A DNA stretch of 64,000 bases from Mesodorylaimus sp. YZB2_4 (taxonomy: Eukaryota; Nematoda; Enoplea; Dorylaimida; Dorylaimidae). Under the pieces are notes generated by a model. The model did no database searches, was not told where the DNA came from, and was given only the letters and a program-made list of their open reading frames with translations. Shown piece after piece: positions 22,420 through 31,899 of the stretch. The stretch is from positions 62,001 through 126,000 of the forward strand of contig JASANH010000360.1 of assembly GCA_030248295.1 (NCBI GenBank), read 5' to 3'. The stretch's first letter is position 1, and each line of letters starts with the position of its first letter. Both the position numbers and the translations under genes were made by a program.

Positions 22420-22618
22420 CACGTGCCCGCCGCTAAAAAACCAGTTCATACTTTTCCGGCAGTTGCTCGCTGTTTTTACCCGCCTGGCGGGAACACCGAA
22501 ATTTCGATTTATAGTAGGCGGGCACGTGGCCGCCTCCAAGCGGGATCGTGCCCAACTCCCCGCTAGTTCTTAACCACGTAGGTAAAGTGCCAGCGTGTGC
22601 GGCGGGCACGTGGCCGCC
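22420..22618. repeat. GC-rich cluster of an 18-bp CACGTG-centred motif
   Basis: GGCGGGCACGTGGCCGCC is present exactly at 22517-22534 and 22601-22618. Its inverted core CACGTGCCCGCC lies at 22420-22431. The motif contains the CACGTG E-box palindrome. The surrounding DNA is AT-richer. It may be the end of a small mobile element or a protein-binding array; the sequence does not decide. Confidence 0.6.
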
Positions 22619-23397
22619 CCAAGCATAAACCCTGCTTAACAGGGTGAACGGAAGTGTTTCCATTGCAACCAAGTCGACATACGAGTAGTATACGTTCTGC
22701 ATCCGAGTATCCGCAAATGACCTTGAGTGAAAATCCCGCAATTTCTGTTGTTAGTGCAAGAAATTAGTAAACGGTCAAAGTCAAAATTGTTCCCTTTCAT
22801 TTCATTACCTCTAGCTTTGGTGGCCCATTGCTCTGGAAATGATGATTAGAAGCTGTGACGGTGAGGAGATGGACGGGATGGTAAGGAGCCGCATAGTAAG
22901 AAGCCTCTATCAGTTGTTGAAATCAGGGATTGTTCGATGGGTGTGCTTGTCTGTGAGGGAGAGGGCGGGCTGACTTGCATCACGACAGGTTTTTCGCGAT
23001 TGCAGATGTTTATTAGCCAAGAAAGGACGAACTGAAATCAAAGCGGCATGCGGTATGAAAGAGTACGTACAGCATACTGCTATGTACTACTGTAGTTGTA
23101 AGTATAAAATCTACAGCACACAACATACAATACGCTTTTTGATCAGAAGCTTACAAACCCACACAGCCCACATTGTAATCTTTTATCTAACGGCATAGTT
23201 TCCCAACAGCAGTTTCGACAGAAATATCCGTTTAAGAGGGGAAGTATCGGCACAGAAGGAGTTTGATTTGATCGAGAAATGAACTTAGGCCATCAGCGAG
23301 ACATTAACTTGGATTAAGCTGTACTAAATCTTGCACACAACCTTCTGCAAAAACTGTTTTACTGTAAAGTCCGATTGAATGTAAAATAATCAAACTT

Positions 23398-24471
23398 TCA
23401 AAAACTAGTTTCTTGGTTGCCATTGGTCTTCGTCTGATTCATAGCTATAGCGCTCCCATTCACCGCTCCAGTCAAACTATTTGGGGCTCTCCGCAGATTT
23501 GTACACTTGCCACAAGGCAAATACTTTCTAATCTCAGAGCTGAACACAAAATACAAGAAAGGATTGATGGAGCTTTGCACAACAGTTAAGAATCCGATCG
23601 CAAATGCGCCCGCATCTCGCGATATGTATTCTTTTTCCACCAAATTGGGCAGCGTCCAGAACATGATTTGACCAGCCGTTAACATGACCGCTATCGGAGT
23701 GAACTGCAAGATTAGGGCTCGTTCGCGTCTTGATTGAGTTTGGGACGTACCGTTCTGTGACTGTTTGGAGTTGGAGTGAACCTTCCGGCCCTTTCTGCTC
23801 ACGTAGATCACGATGAATGCATCGCACAAGAAAACGAAGATGATCAATGAATTCGATGTTATCATATCGATCAGTGAGATGGTCTTTGCGCATTTCGGTG
23901 CGCTATCGTCGCACACAACATCCCACGTATAGACTTCGAATGAGAATCGACATCCGCAAGAGTATGAGATCGAAGGGATCAAAAATGACCACAGATAAGA
24001 AGATGCCACCAGGATCGCTGTTCGTTGTTTCGAGAACAGTTCATTATACCTTGTAGGCCATTTAAGCGATATCGATCGATTAGTAGCGATCAGTGCCATA
24101 TGACTGAGGATTGCGAACCAGAAATAATCGCTGATATAGCCGAAGAACATACGCGTGGCCATATCCGGAGAGAATTCTCGACCAGTGCCTGATTGTGTGG
24201 CTGTCATGGCTGGCACTTCATAGACAATAGTCACCACATTCTGTGTGAATTCGATGACAGCCATGGAAAGTGTGAAGGTGTAGAAAGGATTGGAGAAGGC
24301 CTTTCTGTTTTTAAAAATTACATAAAAGTAGAGAGAGTATCCAACAAGGCCTGCTAAACTAATCAGCAAGTAGATTACAGCAGCTGTGATTCGATGGGCG
24401 AGTGTGGAAGAGGTGCAGTTGCTGTCTGATGGGAGAGAAGAGAGATTGAATAGGTCTGAGGACTGATCCAT
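23398..24471 (-). CDS. 7TM serpentine receptor of the local cluster
   Basis: Single-exon frame. I choose ATG 24471 (MDQSSDLFNLSS...), giving 357 aa. The frame stays open further upstream, but an N-terminus with glycosylation sites right after the Met matches its paralogues. TM1 is AAVIYLLISLAGLVGYSLYF, TM2 has RKAFSNPFYTFTLSMAVIE, TM3 ends HMALIATNRSISLKW, and CGCRFSFEVYTWDVVC lies in loop 2. TM6 is entered by RRERALILQFTPIAV, and TM7 has SSINPFLYFVFSSEIRKYLPC. The ~35-residue tail is Asn/Thr-rich and longer than in the twins. The gene is intact, whereas its counterpart at 31.3 kb is gutted. Ligand unknown. Confidence 0.9.
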   Translation of the reverse strand: MDQSSDLFNLSSLPSDSNCTSSTLAHRITAAVIYLLISLAGLVGYSLYFYVIFKNRKAFSNPFYTFTLSMAVIEFTQNVVTIVYEVPAMTATQSGTGREFSPDMATRMFFGYISDYFWFAILSHMALIATNRSISLKWPTRYNELFSKQRTAILVASSYLWSFLIPSISYSCGCRFSFEVYTWDVVCDDSAPKCAKTISLIDMITSNSLIIFVFLCDAFIVIYVSRKGRKVHSNSKQSQNGTSQTQSRRERALILQFTPIAVMLTAGQIMFWTLPNLVEKEYISRDAGAFAIGFLTVVQSSINPFLYFVFSSEIRKYLPCGKCTNLRRAPNSLTGAVNGSAIAMNQTKTNGNQETSF

Positions 24472-24999
24472 TTGTGTCCAGAACAGCCGAGGCGGATGAT
24501 ACAGAGTGTGTCCTGTTGTAAAGACTTGAAATCTATAGATGTATAGAAGAGGTGGTTTTGATTGTCCTAGACGCTCTCTATAAACACGTCCAGGAAAGAC
24601 ACAAATCAACTCTTTCTCGGTGACTTGCTACGAGATCGCTATCGCTGTACGCTCAGGTACGAGAAATGGATCAGTCACCAGCTCCCGCATAAAGTTATTC
24701 CAGCTGATATGTTGCCAGCATGAAAGCCAGTCTTCCCATCTGTGGCGATAATAGAAACGGGACAAAATTTTCGATCCGCTTGTTTATTATTCATGCTCCG
24801 TCACGATCGATACAAGGGGATAAAGACTAGGTTGTCCATTTATGTATCTCGTAATAATACCACACCACCTAGAATTTGTAACCTATTCTGTGGGCTGGTT
24901 TCTGCTCGTGGAAGAATAATGACGGTGTAGGCGAAGAGGATAAAGGGTCAGAAAGGTATCAGAGGGTTCAAGAAGGTAGTCCTATCATAGACATACATA

Positions 25000-26640
25000 C
25001 AGCTTCCCTCACGTTCAATCCGTTTTCATTTTCTACAATCTAATTTTCAGTGACTCCCACGTAGACATGGAAAGGCTATGAATGAAGTATACAGTATACA
25101 GCCTAGGAAAGGGCACAAGGAGCATGAAACAGGTACTTATAGCGCAACTATAAATGCTGTAGGTTATTACCACAAATATTCCATGCGACTTTCCATACAA
25201 AGTTCAGTCGCAAATCAAAGAATATGAAGACGAGGTGTGCCAACTCTCGAACAATCGGTATTAGTGATAGTGTGGCGTCACTGTTGGAACGCCATGGTAT
25301 TTATTTAATCACTGGTGCTAAGACTATGTGTGACTGTGGTGGGAACATCGAAAGGTTTAGGCAGATAGATGAACTTTCACTTTAACCTTTTCCTTTAGTC
25401 ACAACAATCTTTCCATTGCTACTCTGCTATTCTGCGTATGTGTATGTGTATTATGTTTTAGTGCTAGTAAAAAATGGATTGCCAAACGGGTGGTTCTACA
25501 GATAGCAACATCTGCAATACTATATACAGGACTAGTTTTGGAATTTCACATGGCGCCAAAAGATAAAGAGCTGTGACAGTGAGGCCGTGGGTATAATTAC
25601 TCTATTGCAACGCGAAGGAGACCTGTACCTATTCAGACACTGAATCTTGGATAATTTTAAAAAATTTGCTTATCTCATTATCTATACCCAATGTCACTTC
25701 AGCTAGCTCCCTCTTTAGTGTAAAAACAAAGACAAGGTTTCAGTGGAAGATGAAAAATTGTTGAAATCAGCGACACTTCAAGTATAGACGGTTAATAACA
25801 TGGTTAACGCACATGACCAAACAGCCAAGATTTCCACTGTAGCTCATCAAAGCATGAAAAAGTCAAACAAAACAGGAAGCCTTGCCTTCTTCGACGCACA
25901 AAACAAAGCAAATAAATGGTATTTACCCAAGAGCTAGGCCTTCGCTAATAACCCATATTTGAAGGCAGGCTGGTATAGTTTGATGAGGTTCATGCCCATT
26001 CGCTTCATCTGTTGGCGTGGGGCTCTAATTTTCTAAATGCAGCATAATTTTGTGACATAGTTTCACGCCATAATTGTGGGGTACAGATAATCGATAAACC
26101 GCTTACACATGTGCTTGCCGCAGACACTGTGATTCGGAAAAACGAAAAACCATGTCGAAATATTGACAAAAAGTTGATATTCAGAATTCAGGACCCATAT
26201 TTCAGTAGGGTACTCAAAACTGTGGACCCTAGCCTCTATGTAAAATTAGTCGAAAGTCCTGATTGCAAAGGACCATTGGATAATGAAAATTTCGACTTCT
26301 TAAAAAAAATAGATAGCGGTTCAAAATTTTGACCAACCCACGAAAACACTACTGCTGAATCTGAATCTCATAAAATGTTTTAAAAATTTCGGCATCAATT
26401 TTAGTGCACTTCGCTTTTAAATGCATCTATTAGCATAGTTTACAGTGCCTGTTTTCAGCTTCCGTCTAGTCTCTTGGGTTTTCGGGTGTTATATCTCGAA
26501 TAACAGGCTCAAGCAGTTCTCAAATGACGACAGGAAATCCACTCAGGGCCCAAAAAATAGTGGAACGACATTTGAAAAATTCAAGTGTAACGGAAGAATT
26601 ATCTTTGCGTGTGCATCGGAGAGCTGCCATTTTCTTACAG
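25000..26640. other. Intergenic between the duplicated units, no gene seen
   Basis: Short frames at 26111-26332 and 26445-26645 have no recognisable features. GTATACAGTATAC-type words occur near 25090. Confidence 0.45.
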
Positions 26641-26898
26641 ACTAGGAACACATCAGGAAGCACGAATTTCTATACCAATCCACCCACCCACAAATTTACC
26701 TAACTTCCTTTAATCTTTTTTTTGGTCATAATAGTGAAAAGTCATCAACCTGTAAAGATTAAAAAGATGCAAATACATACGGCACTGTGATAGTATTTAC
26801 CAAACTGTCTGCATCGCGTGCCTCACGTACGTCGCATGATTAGAGCTACATACTTTCATCAATCGTATCCGAGCACAACTTATCATCACGTTTTCCTG

Positions 26899-27936
26899 CT
26901 ATTCTCTAGACTTTGCCTTACAGGGCAAATAACGCCTAATTTCTGAACTAAAACAAAAATAGAGATAAGGGTTAATCGAGCTATTGAATACCAACATGAA
27001 TCCACTCGCAAAACCACCCACTTCAGAAGACACGTATCCGCTCTCCACCAAAGGAGTTAAGCTCCAGAAGGTGGCACTGCCAAAGATCATGGTACCAGCT
27101 ACGGCTGAAAATTGTAGAAGCAAAGCCCTCTCTCGTTTTTGCGCTTGCTTCTGAGGGGCGTCATCGATGCGTCGCCCACCAGCTTGCTGCATTTGAGATT
27201 GAATTTTTCGACTTTTCCTGCTGACATAAATCAAAATTACTGCATTCGCTAAGATTACAAATGCGATTTGTGCATTCGAGACAGTGACGTCTATTGTCGA
27301 AGCAATATTAGAGCTGCTCGACTCGTCGCACAAAACGGTCCACGCGAACTGATCGAAGGCGAAGCGGCATCCGCAGGCGTATGTGATCGACGGGATGACG
27401 AATCCCCACGCGTAGCTGCCCGCGATCAGAGCAGCGGTTCGATATGTCGAAAATAGTTGGCCGTAACTTGTGGGCCACTTCAAAGATATGGCTCGATTGC
27501 TAGCGATCAAGACCATGTGGCTGATGATCACGAACCAGCTGTAATCGCAAAGAAAACCGAAGAGGTCGCGTTCGATGGTGGCTTTGACTGATCGATTAAA
27601 TATCATGGTGGGCACAGAATAGGCGATCGTGACCACGTCCGATAAGCAATCGATGCAGCCCATGGTGAGTGTAAAGGTGTAGAAGGGGTTGGACAGAGCT
27701 TTGCGATATTTGATCACGATATAGAAATAGAGGGAATAGCCCGACAGGCCTATCAGAGCCACGACCAGATAGATGATGGCAGCCGTGGTGCGAAAGGACG
27801 AGGAGATGGCATTATTGGAGGAGGAATTGTTATCGATGGTCGTATTATTGGGAGAGTGAAATGAGAGGTTAGACGGGCCAACTGACGTCTCGTTCAGATC
27901 AGCGTCTGCGAGAAGGTGAGAGATTGGTTGGTTCAT
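26899..27936 (-). CDS. 7TM serpentine receptor, twin B
   Basis: Intact single-exon frame of 345 aa from ATG 27936, nearly identical to the gene at 19992-21029. Visible amino-acid changes are Asn to Ser in the TM6-TM7 loop (VESGYVSSEV against VENGYVSSEV) and the last residues (KSRE against KPRG). Only about ten base differences were seen by eye along the 1038-bp frame, most of them silent. All receptor landmarks listed for twin A are kept: RKALSNPFYTF, SNRAISLKW, CGCRFAFDQF, NPYLYFCFSSEIRRYLPC. The two genes are probably redundant or recently diverged. The upstream ~500 bp is also conserved, so expression may be similar. Confidence 0.9.
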   Translation of the reverse strand: MNQPISHLLADADLNETSVGPSNLSFHSPNNTTIDNNSSSNNAISSSFRTTAAIIYLVVALIGLSGYSLYFYIVIKYRKALSNPFYTFTLTMGCIDCLSDVVTIAYSVPTMIFNRSVKATIERDLFGFLCDYSWFVIISHMVLIASNRAISLKWPTSYGQLFSTYRTAALIAGSYAWGFVIPSITYACGCRFAFDQFAWTVLCDESSSSNIASTIDVTVSNAQIAFVILANAVILIYVSRKSRKIQSQMQQAGGRRIDDAPQKQAQKRERALLLQFSAVAGTMIFGSATFWSLTPLVESGYVSSEVGGFASGFMLVFNSSINPYLYFCFSSEIRRYLPCKAKSRE

Positions 27937-28033
27937 AATATGGCGTTGTTTGCTTGCTAAAAAATATGAAAAAAGTGTAGCTACTGAAAGTGTTTCAACT
28001 CAACGCGGTCGCCTAAACAGGTTCAGTTTCAGC

Positions 28034-28300
28034 TTATGGGACACAAATTGTCGGATGTTGAGCGGCAAGCACGGTACTGATCGAAATATGTGGAGCGTAG
28101 GCTTCAGCGTTCATATCTCTTAAAATTCCTTGAAGTATGTGACCTACCGATGCCAGACTTCGACGACAGGTCGCCTCAACCATCTCAGCGATAACGCCCC
28201 ATGTGCTCAACACATTCACACTTTTGCCGCCTTCATGTGAGCTTATAATCCTTATCGATTCAACTTGCAAATTGCGGCAACAATTACAGAAATTAGACAC
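28034..28300 (-). CDS. Small conserved frame upstream of receptor twin B, unknown
   Basis: Counterpart of the frame at 21119-21388, with the same start MSNFCNCCRNLQVESIRI and few substitutions (for example EMVEATCRRSL against EMVTATCRRSL). An extra AT dinucleotide after NAEAYAPH gives a different C-terminus. The drift at the end and the lack of a known family make a working protein uncertain. Conservation may simply reflect the recent copying of the whole block. Confidence 0.25.
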   Translation of the reverse strand: MSNFCNCCRNLQVESIRIISSHEGGKSVNVLSTWGVIAEMVEATCRRSLASVGHILQGILRDMNAEAYAPHISISTVLAAQHPTICVP

Positions 28301-28498
28301 ACTCTATAATTTCCATGTCGTCGCTCGCCTACCTAGAAATTAAATCAGCAAAGTCTCTGGAATAACAAAGAACACTAATGGCTGGCTTTAAAATTCGTTT
28401 GAAAATGACGAATAAATAAGAGTCATTATCGATTAGCCGCATTAGGCAATATTTTAAGTTACAGAAAAAGATAATTTTCAGTCAACAATAAATCCCAA

Positions 28499-28744
28499 AG
28501 TATAGTTCGATGCGATGCGTCAAATAAGCTTGCGATGCGAAACTTTTGGGTCAGCTGTTAATGTAAAAAGGTGCCGTAAAGTAGGGTGACTTTGCCACCC
28601 GGAATGACTTTGCCATGCAAGGAGATCATCAACTGAGTTTGTTCCGAATTATAGTTCCTGCAGATTTAAACCCCCGCTTCTCACCCATACCTGCCTCAAA
28701 CGTCGCATCGCAAGCTTATTTGACGCGTCGCATCGAACTATACT
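28499..28744. mobile_element. MITE-like element with 42-bp inverted ends
   Basis: The sequence at 28499-28540 (AGTATAGTTCGATGCGATGC..., ending AAGCTTGCGATGCGA) is repeated in inverted orientation at 28703-28744 with one mismatch seen. About 160 bp lie between. Unit A has the first ~20 bases of this arm (near 21590) but not the rest, so the structure probably arose in unit B by insertion or by an inverted duplication. Confidence 0.7.
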
Positions 28745-29171
28745 TCCAGCTTAACGCGGCGTGTACATGGTTTGTAAGATCAGTTCACAGGATAGAGCTA
28801 AACTACCTGGGAACCATGGCTGGCTGATAGACGAAAGGGACTAGGTTGGGGCGACCATAGGAAAAGATCCTCTCCGCTAGTTATTATCTCTTAGAAAGCA
28901 CTTTGAGTGCATTCATGGCCATCGTGTTTTCTCATCCTCAAAGCTAGCATGACTCGCGGCACGCGGAGTCGACCAAAATGTTTTTAATAATGTGTCCATT
29001 TGTGATGGGGGGTTTCTGGAAGTACGTGAGATTGGTCTAGGGGATGTTAGATGTCACCCAGAAACCGATTTCACCACACACAAATTCGTGCTTACCGATG
29101 GTGCGTTGATAAGGCTGGAATCTGCGACTAGGACGGAACCGATGAGCCATGGACGAAATCTTAGACAGCGA

Positions 29172-29450
29172 TCAATAACCAAGGTGTTTACAGGTCCAAT
29201 GAAAAGTGTAAGCCACTTTCCAAAGTTTGAAATGAGCGTGGCTTTGATCAGACACTGAAAGTCCAGCAATGAAGCGTTCTTTTAACATCAGCAATTGCGC
29301 TTCTTCTCCTGTTTCGCTAAATGCTTGTCTCGCGAGGTCTCTCAAATCGCGTACATAGTCAGCAACCGTTTCGGAATCATGTTTCTTCCTACTGTGCAGT
29401 TGCTGACGCCAGATACGGTTTTGATGCGGATGGACCAAGTTAGAAATCAA
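29172..29450 (-). pseudogene. LTR-retrotransposon Gag fragment
   Basis: The minus-strand frame contains WRQQLHSRKKHDSETVADYV, then RDLRDLARQAF and LMLKERFIAGL. This is the typical layout of a Gypsy-type Gag capsid C-terminal region: a Q/R-rich segment, then a DYV-x-DLRxLAxxAF helix, then a FxxGL helix. It lies downstream of the protease fragment at 30.1-30.4 kb, which is the wrong order for a single element read on this strand. It is probably a separate or rearranged insertion. Confidence 0.6.
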
Positions 29451-29764
29451 GAAGTTTTTGCTAAGCCATACGGAATTAGAAGGTTTTGATCAAGACTTCG
29501 AAAAACGGTTAGAGCCGTCTTTTAGACATTTTTTCAATTCTTTCAAACGCATTTGATCATCCATGTCATTTACAGATTGCTTAAGTACTCAAAATTTTCA
29601 AACCGTTTCCGTAGATCTTGATTAGATTCACCCGTTAAAGGATTTGATTGTCAAAGATGGTAAAACGGATGATTCATTCGGGCTAAAGCTGCTGCCAAGG
29701 CTGCTGCGGCCATGATAAGAAAATTGAAAAGCCAGGCTTGCTCAAATATTTTTCCTCTGCGGGA

Positions 29765-29910
29765 AAAGCAATCGTGTCCTCTGTGGGAATGAGATTCTGT
29801 TCCTCTATGGGAGCAACGACGTGTCCTCTGTGGGAGCAACGACGTGTCCTGTGGGAATGACTGTGTCCTCTGTGGGAAGTACGACGTGTCCTCTGTGGGA
29901 GTTGTTGCGA
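29765..29910. repeat. Short tandem repeat, ~20-25-bp units
   Basis: Five to six variants of TCCTCTGTGGGAGCAACGAC follow each other, some with GTG between units and others with the last bases changed. On the minus strand they read as repeats of a His-Arg-Gly-containing peptide (SHRGHVV-type). The array lies inside retrotransposon debris and is probably a minisatellite. Confidence 0.75.
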
Positions 29911-29959
29911 GATAAGCGTTGTGGAAGCGTATAGCGGCAGAGAGAATAATCGAGCCGAG

Positions 29960-30420
29960 TGCTCTGGTCGGACCACGGAATTATCGACCGACCGACTGCT
30001 CTGGTCGGTCGGTCGATAATACGGGACTCAGAACAATACGGAATAGTATCGGCTAGATCGTAGGACTGCAGGAATGTCTCAGCTTCAGGAGATAGGGAGG
30101 CCATTGGGCGAAACGTCGGGTCGGTTATCGTGGAATGACATAGGCTGTGATGCTGAGATCGAAACCATCGCGAGTGCGAATGGAGAAAGCTACTAAACGG
30201 GAACTGAGGGAATTCATGATTCCACTGAAAGAAGAGACGCGAATTTGCTCTGTTCGAATAACAGAGGCACCAATTCGCCGAGCGAAATCTGAAGAAACGT
30301 ACGATCGTTGACTCGCAGAATCAAGAACAGCGTGGCCATCGAAGAACAGCTTTGATGGGCCAGAACGAGAGGTGATCTTGGCGGACAGCATGAAAGAGGA
30401 CCGAAGAGGACTTGGAGCTA
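29960..30420 (-). pseudogene. BEL/Pao-type LTR retrotransposon protease fragment
   Basis: The minus-strand frame at 30391-30125 has MLSAKI, then VLDSASQRSYVSSDFARRIG, the aspartic-protease DSxSQRSYV segment of BEL/Pao Pol polyproteins, and ITAYVIPR at its end. A frame change follows directly, after which TDPTFRPMASLSPEAE and SYDLADTIPY continue in another frame. A hairpin and a minisatellite follow. This is a broken, old element piece. No other Pol domain was recognised nearby. Confidence 0.6.
29980..30020. repeat. Perfect 16-bp inverted repeat with 9-nt loop
   Basis: ATTATCGACCGACCGA (29980-29995) and TCGGTCGGTCGATAAT (30005-30020) are exact inverted copies around CTGCTCTGG. A partial related CTCTGGTCGGACCACGG lies just before. 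It would form a strong hairpin in either strand. Confidence 0.9.
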
Positions 30421-31293
30421 TGCAGGATGTCGTTTGCCCAGATGAGGGACCAGTAGTGGGGTGAGACGTGGTAGATAAGGAGGAAGAACCGCAGAGCCCG
30501 AAAGGATCGAGGTCGTGTGCGAAAGCCTAATTCGAATAGGAAAACAAAACATTATGAAAATAGTCCACTGATAACAAGTATCTACGCTAATAGATATCTC
30601 TGTCATAAACTGCTGCTCGACAAACCAGTAACGGCGCGTGGTTCGAATCAAAACGAAGTCTGATCGTGAGCCCTGAATTAAGTACACCACACATTATGCA
30701 ACCTAGTCTACATCCACTTTCTAACATGTGCATATCAGAATGCCCTTGAATGGGAGTCCCCTATTTCCATTGCTAGTGCAAGAAATTACAAGCAGCGTGG
30801 CTCTTTGTCCATTACTCTCCTTTCGCGTTTGGGGGCCTGTTGCAGCTATGCAAAGATTTAGGAACCGTATAAGCAGAGACAGTGATGGGGAGGAGATGTA
30901 CGGACAGGAAAAGGGCCGCTGATGATCGGTAGAGAGAAAGCTCCAAGGCGGTCTGTTATCAAAGAAGTCTCAACTCCTGGCTGCTTCATTCCTTATTTGT
31001 CGCTAAGAGTGTGATTATCTCAAGAATGCTGCAAGGCTTTCACGTTCCGCGTTTCGATAGTCAAGAATGAGGAGATAAGAAATGCAGGGATACTGGGCAT
31101 CCAGTACACGCTATATATAAATACTACAGTACATAGACAATACGGTTTGTTAAAGATTTGTTTAGAAGGCTCGCACTCGTGCCAGTAACTAAGCTCGGCA
31201 GCACAGCTCAACAAAAGTTTGTATTTTCCAAATGATCGGGAGCTGTAAACTACACGGACTGCAAAAAACGTAACTATAAGACGAATACACACT

Positions 31294-31400
31294 AACTTGA
31301 GAGCTGAACACAAAACAATTGAGGATTGACGGAACTTTGCGCAACAGTTCCAACACAAATCCGCTGTGTCTCGCGACAGAGCCGAGGCGGAGGATACAAA
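31294..31400 (-). pseudogene. Gutted copy of the 23.4-kb receptor gene
   Basis: Bases 31294-31370 match the 3' coding part of the intact gene around 23530-23630 (GAGCTGAACACAAAA, GGATTGA.GGA.CTTTGC.CAACAGTT, TCTCGCGA). They join directly to GAGCCGAGGCGGAGGATACA, which matches the 5' flank of the intact gene at 24483-24505. Roughly 850 bp, from TM6 back through the start codon, is missing. Upstream flanking sequence continues to match to about 31800. It is a clear deletion pseudogene. Confidence 0.8.
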
Positions 31401-31899
31401 ATTTGACGTTAAGATTTGAAAAGTGGTAAGGTGTCTGACGATGAGAACGAAGTGGATTTAGCTATCGTAGACGCAAGAACTATCTGTTTCTTGGGGGCTT
31501 GCTGAGAGATCGCTGTAAGTGCGAGTCTTTGGGTTCACTACTTTCCGCAAAGAGTTAATTCCAGCAGACATGGTGTCTTCCTGTTAGCCAGTCTTCGATC
31601 TCCAGTGTGCATAAAAGCAGTGGGGCAAAATTTTTGATCCGCCCTCACTTATTCATACCTATCCTCACAATCCATGCAACGGGATGCAGACTTATTTAAG
31701 TATGCCTATCTATCTCGAGATAATGGTGCACCTCTAGCGTTCGTCCATCTACGAAAGTGGGCTAGGTTTTGTGTCCTGCTCAATGAAAAATAATAGAAGT
31801 TGTAGGCAAAGAAGATAGGACCAGTTAAATGAGGCAGTGTCCATCATTGGGATGCATACAGTGTCCAATACTTTCAATTCTTTTTCTATTATGCATACT

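Larger units (their letters stand above)
19740..25000. repeat. Segmental duplication unit A (two receptor genes)
   Basis: This block holds the 20.0-kb and 23.4-kb receptors and their flanks. Its pieces match, in the same order, the block at about 26650-31850. The first receptor with about 500 bp upstream is nearly identical in the two blocks. The sequence past its stop codon is clearly diverged. Blocks around 22740-22900 and 24480-24780 match 30755-30915 and 31370-31650. The offset is about 6.9 kb. Borders are approximate. Confidence 0.75.
26650..31850. repeat. Segmental duplication unit B
   Basis: Second copy of the two-receptor unit (see 19740-25000). It contains receptor twin B at 26.9 kb and the remnant of the second receptor at 31.3 kb. 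Between about 28.5 and 30.7 kb it is filled with foldback and LTR-retrotransposon debris that unit A lacks. Borders are approximate. Confidence 0.75.
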
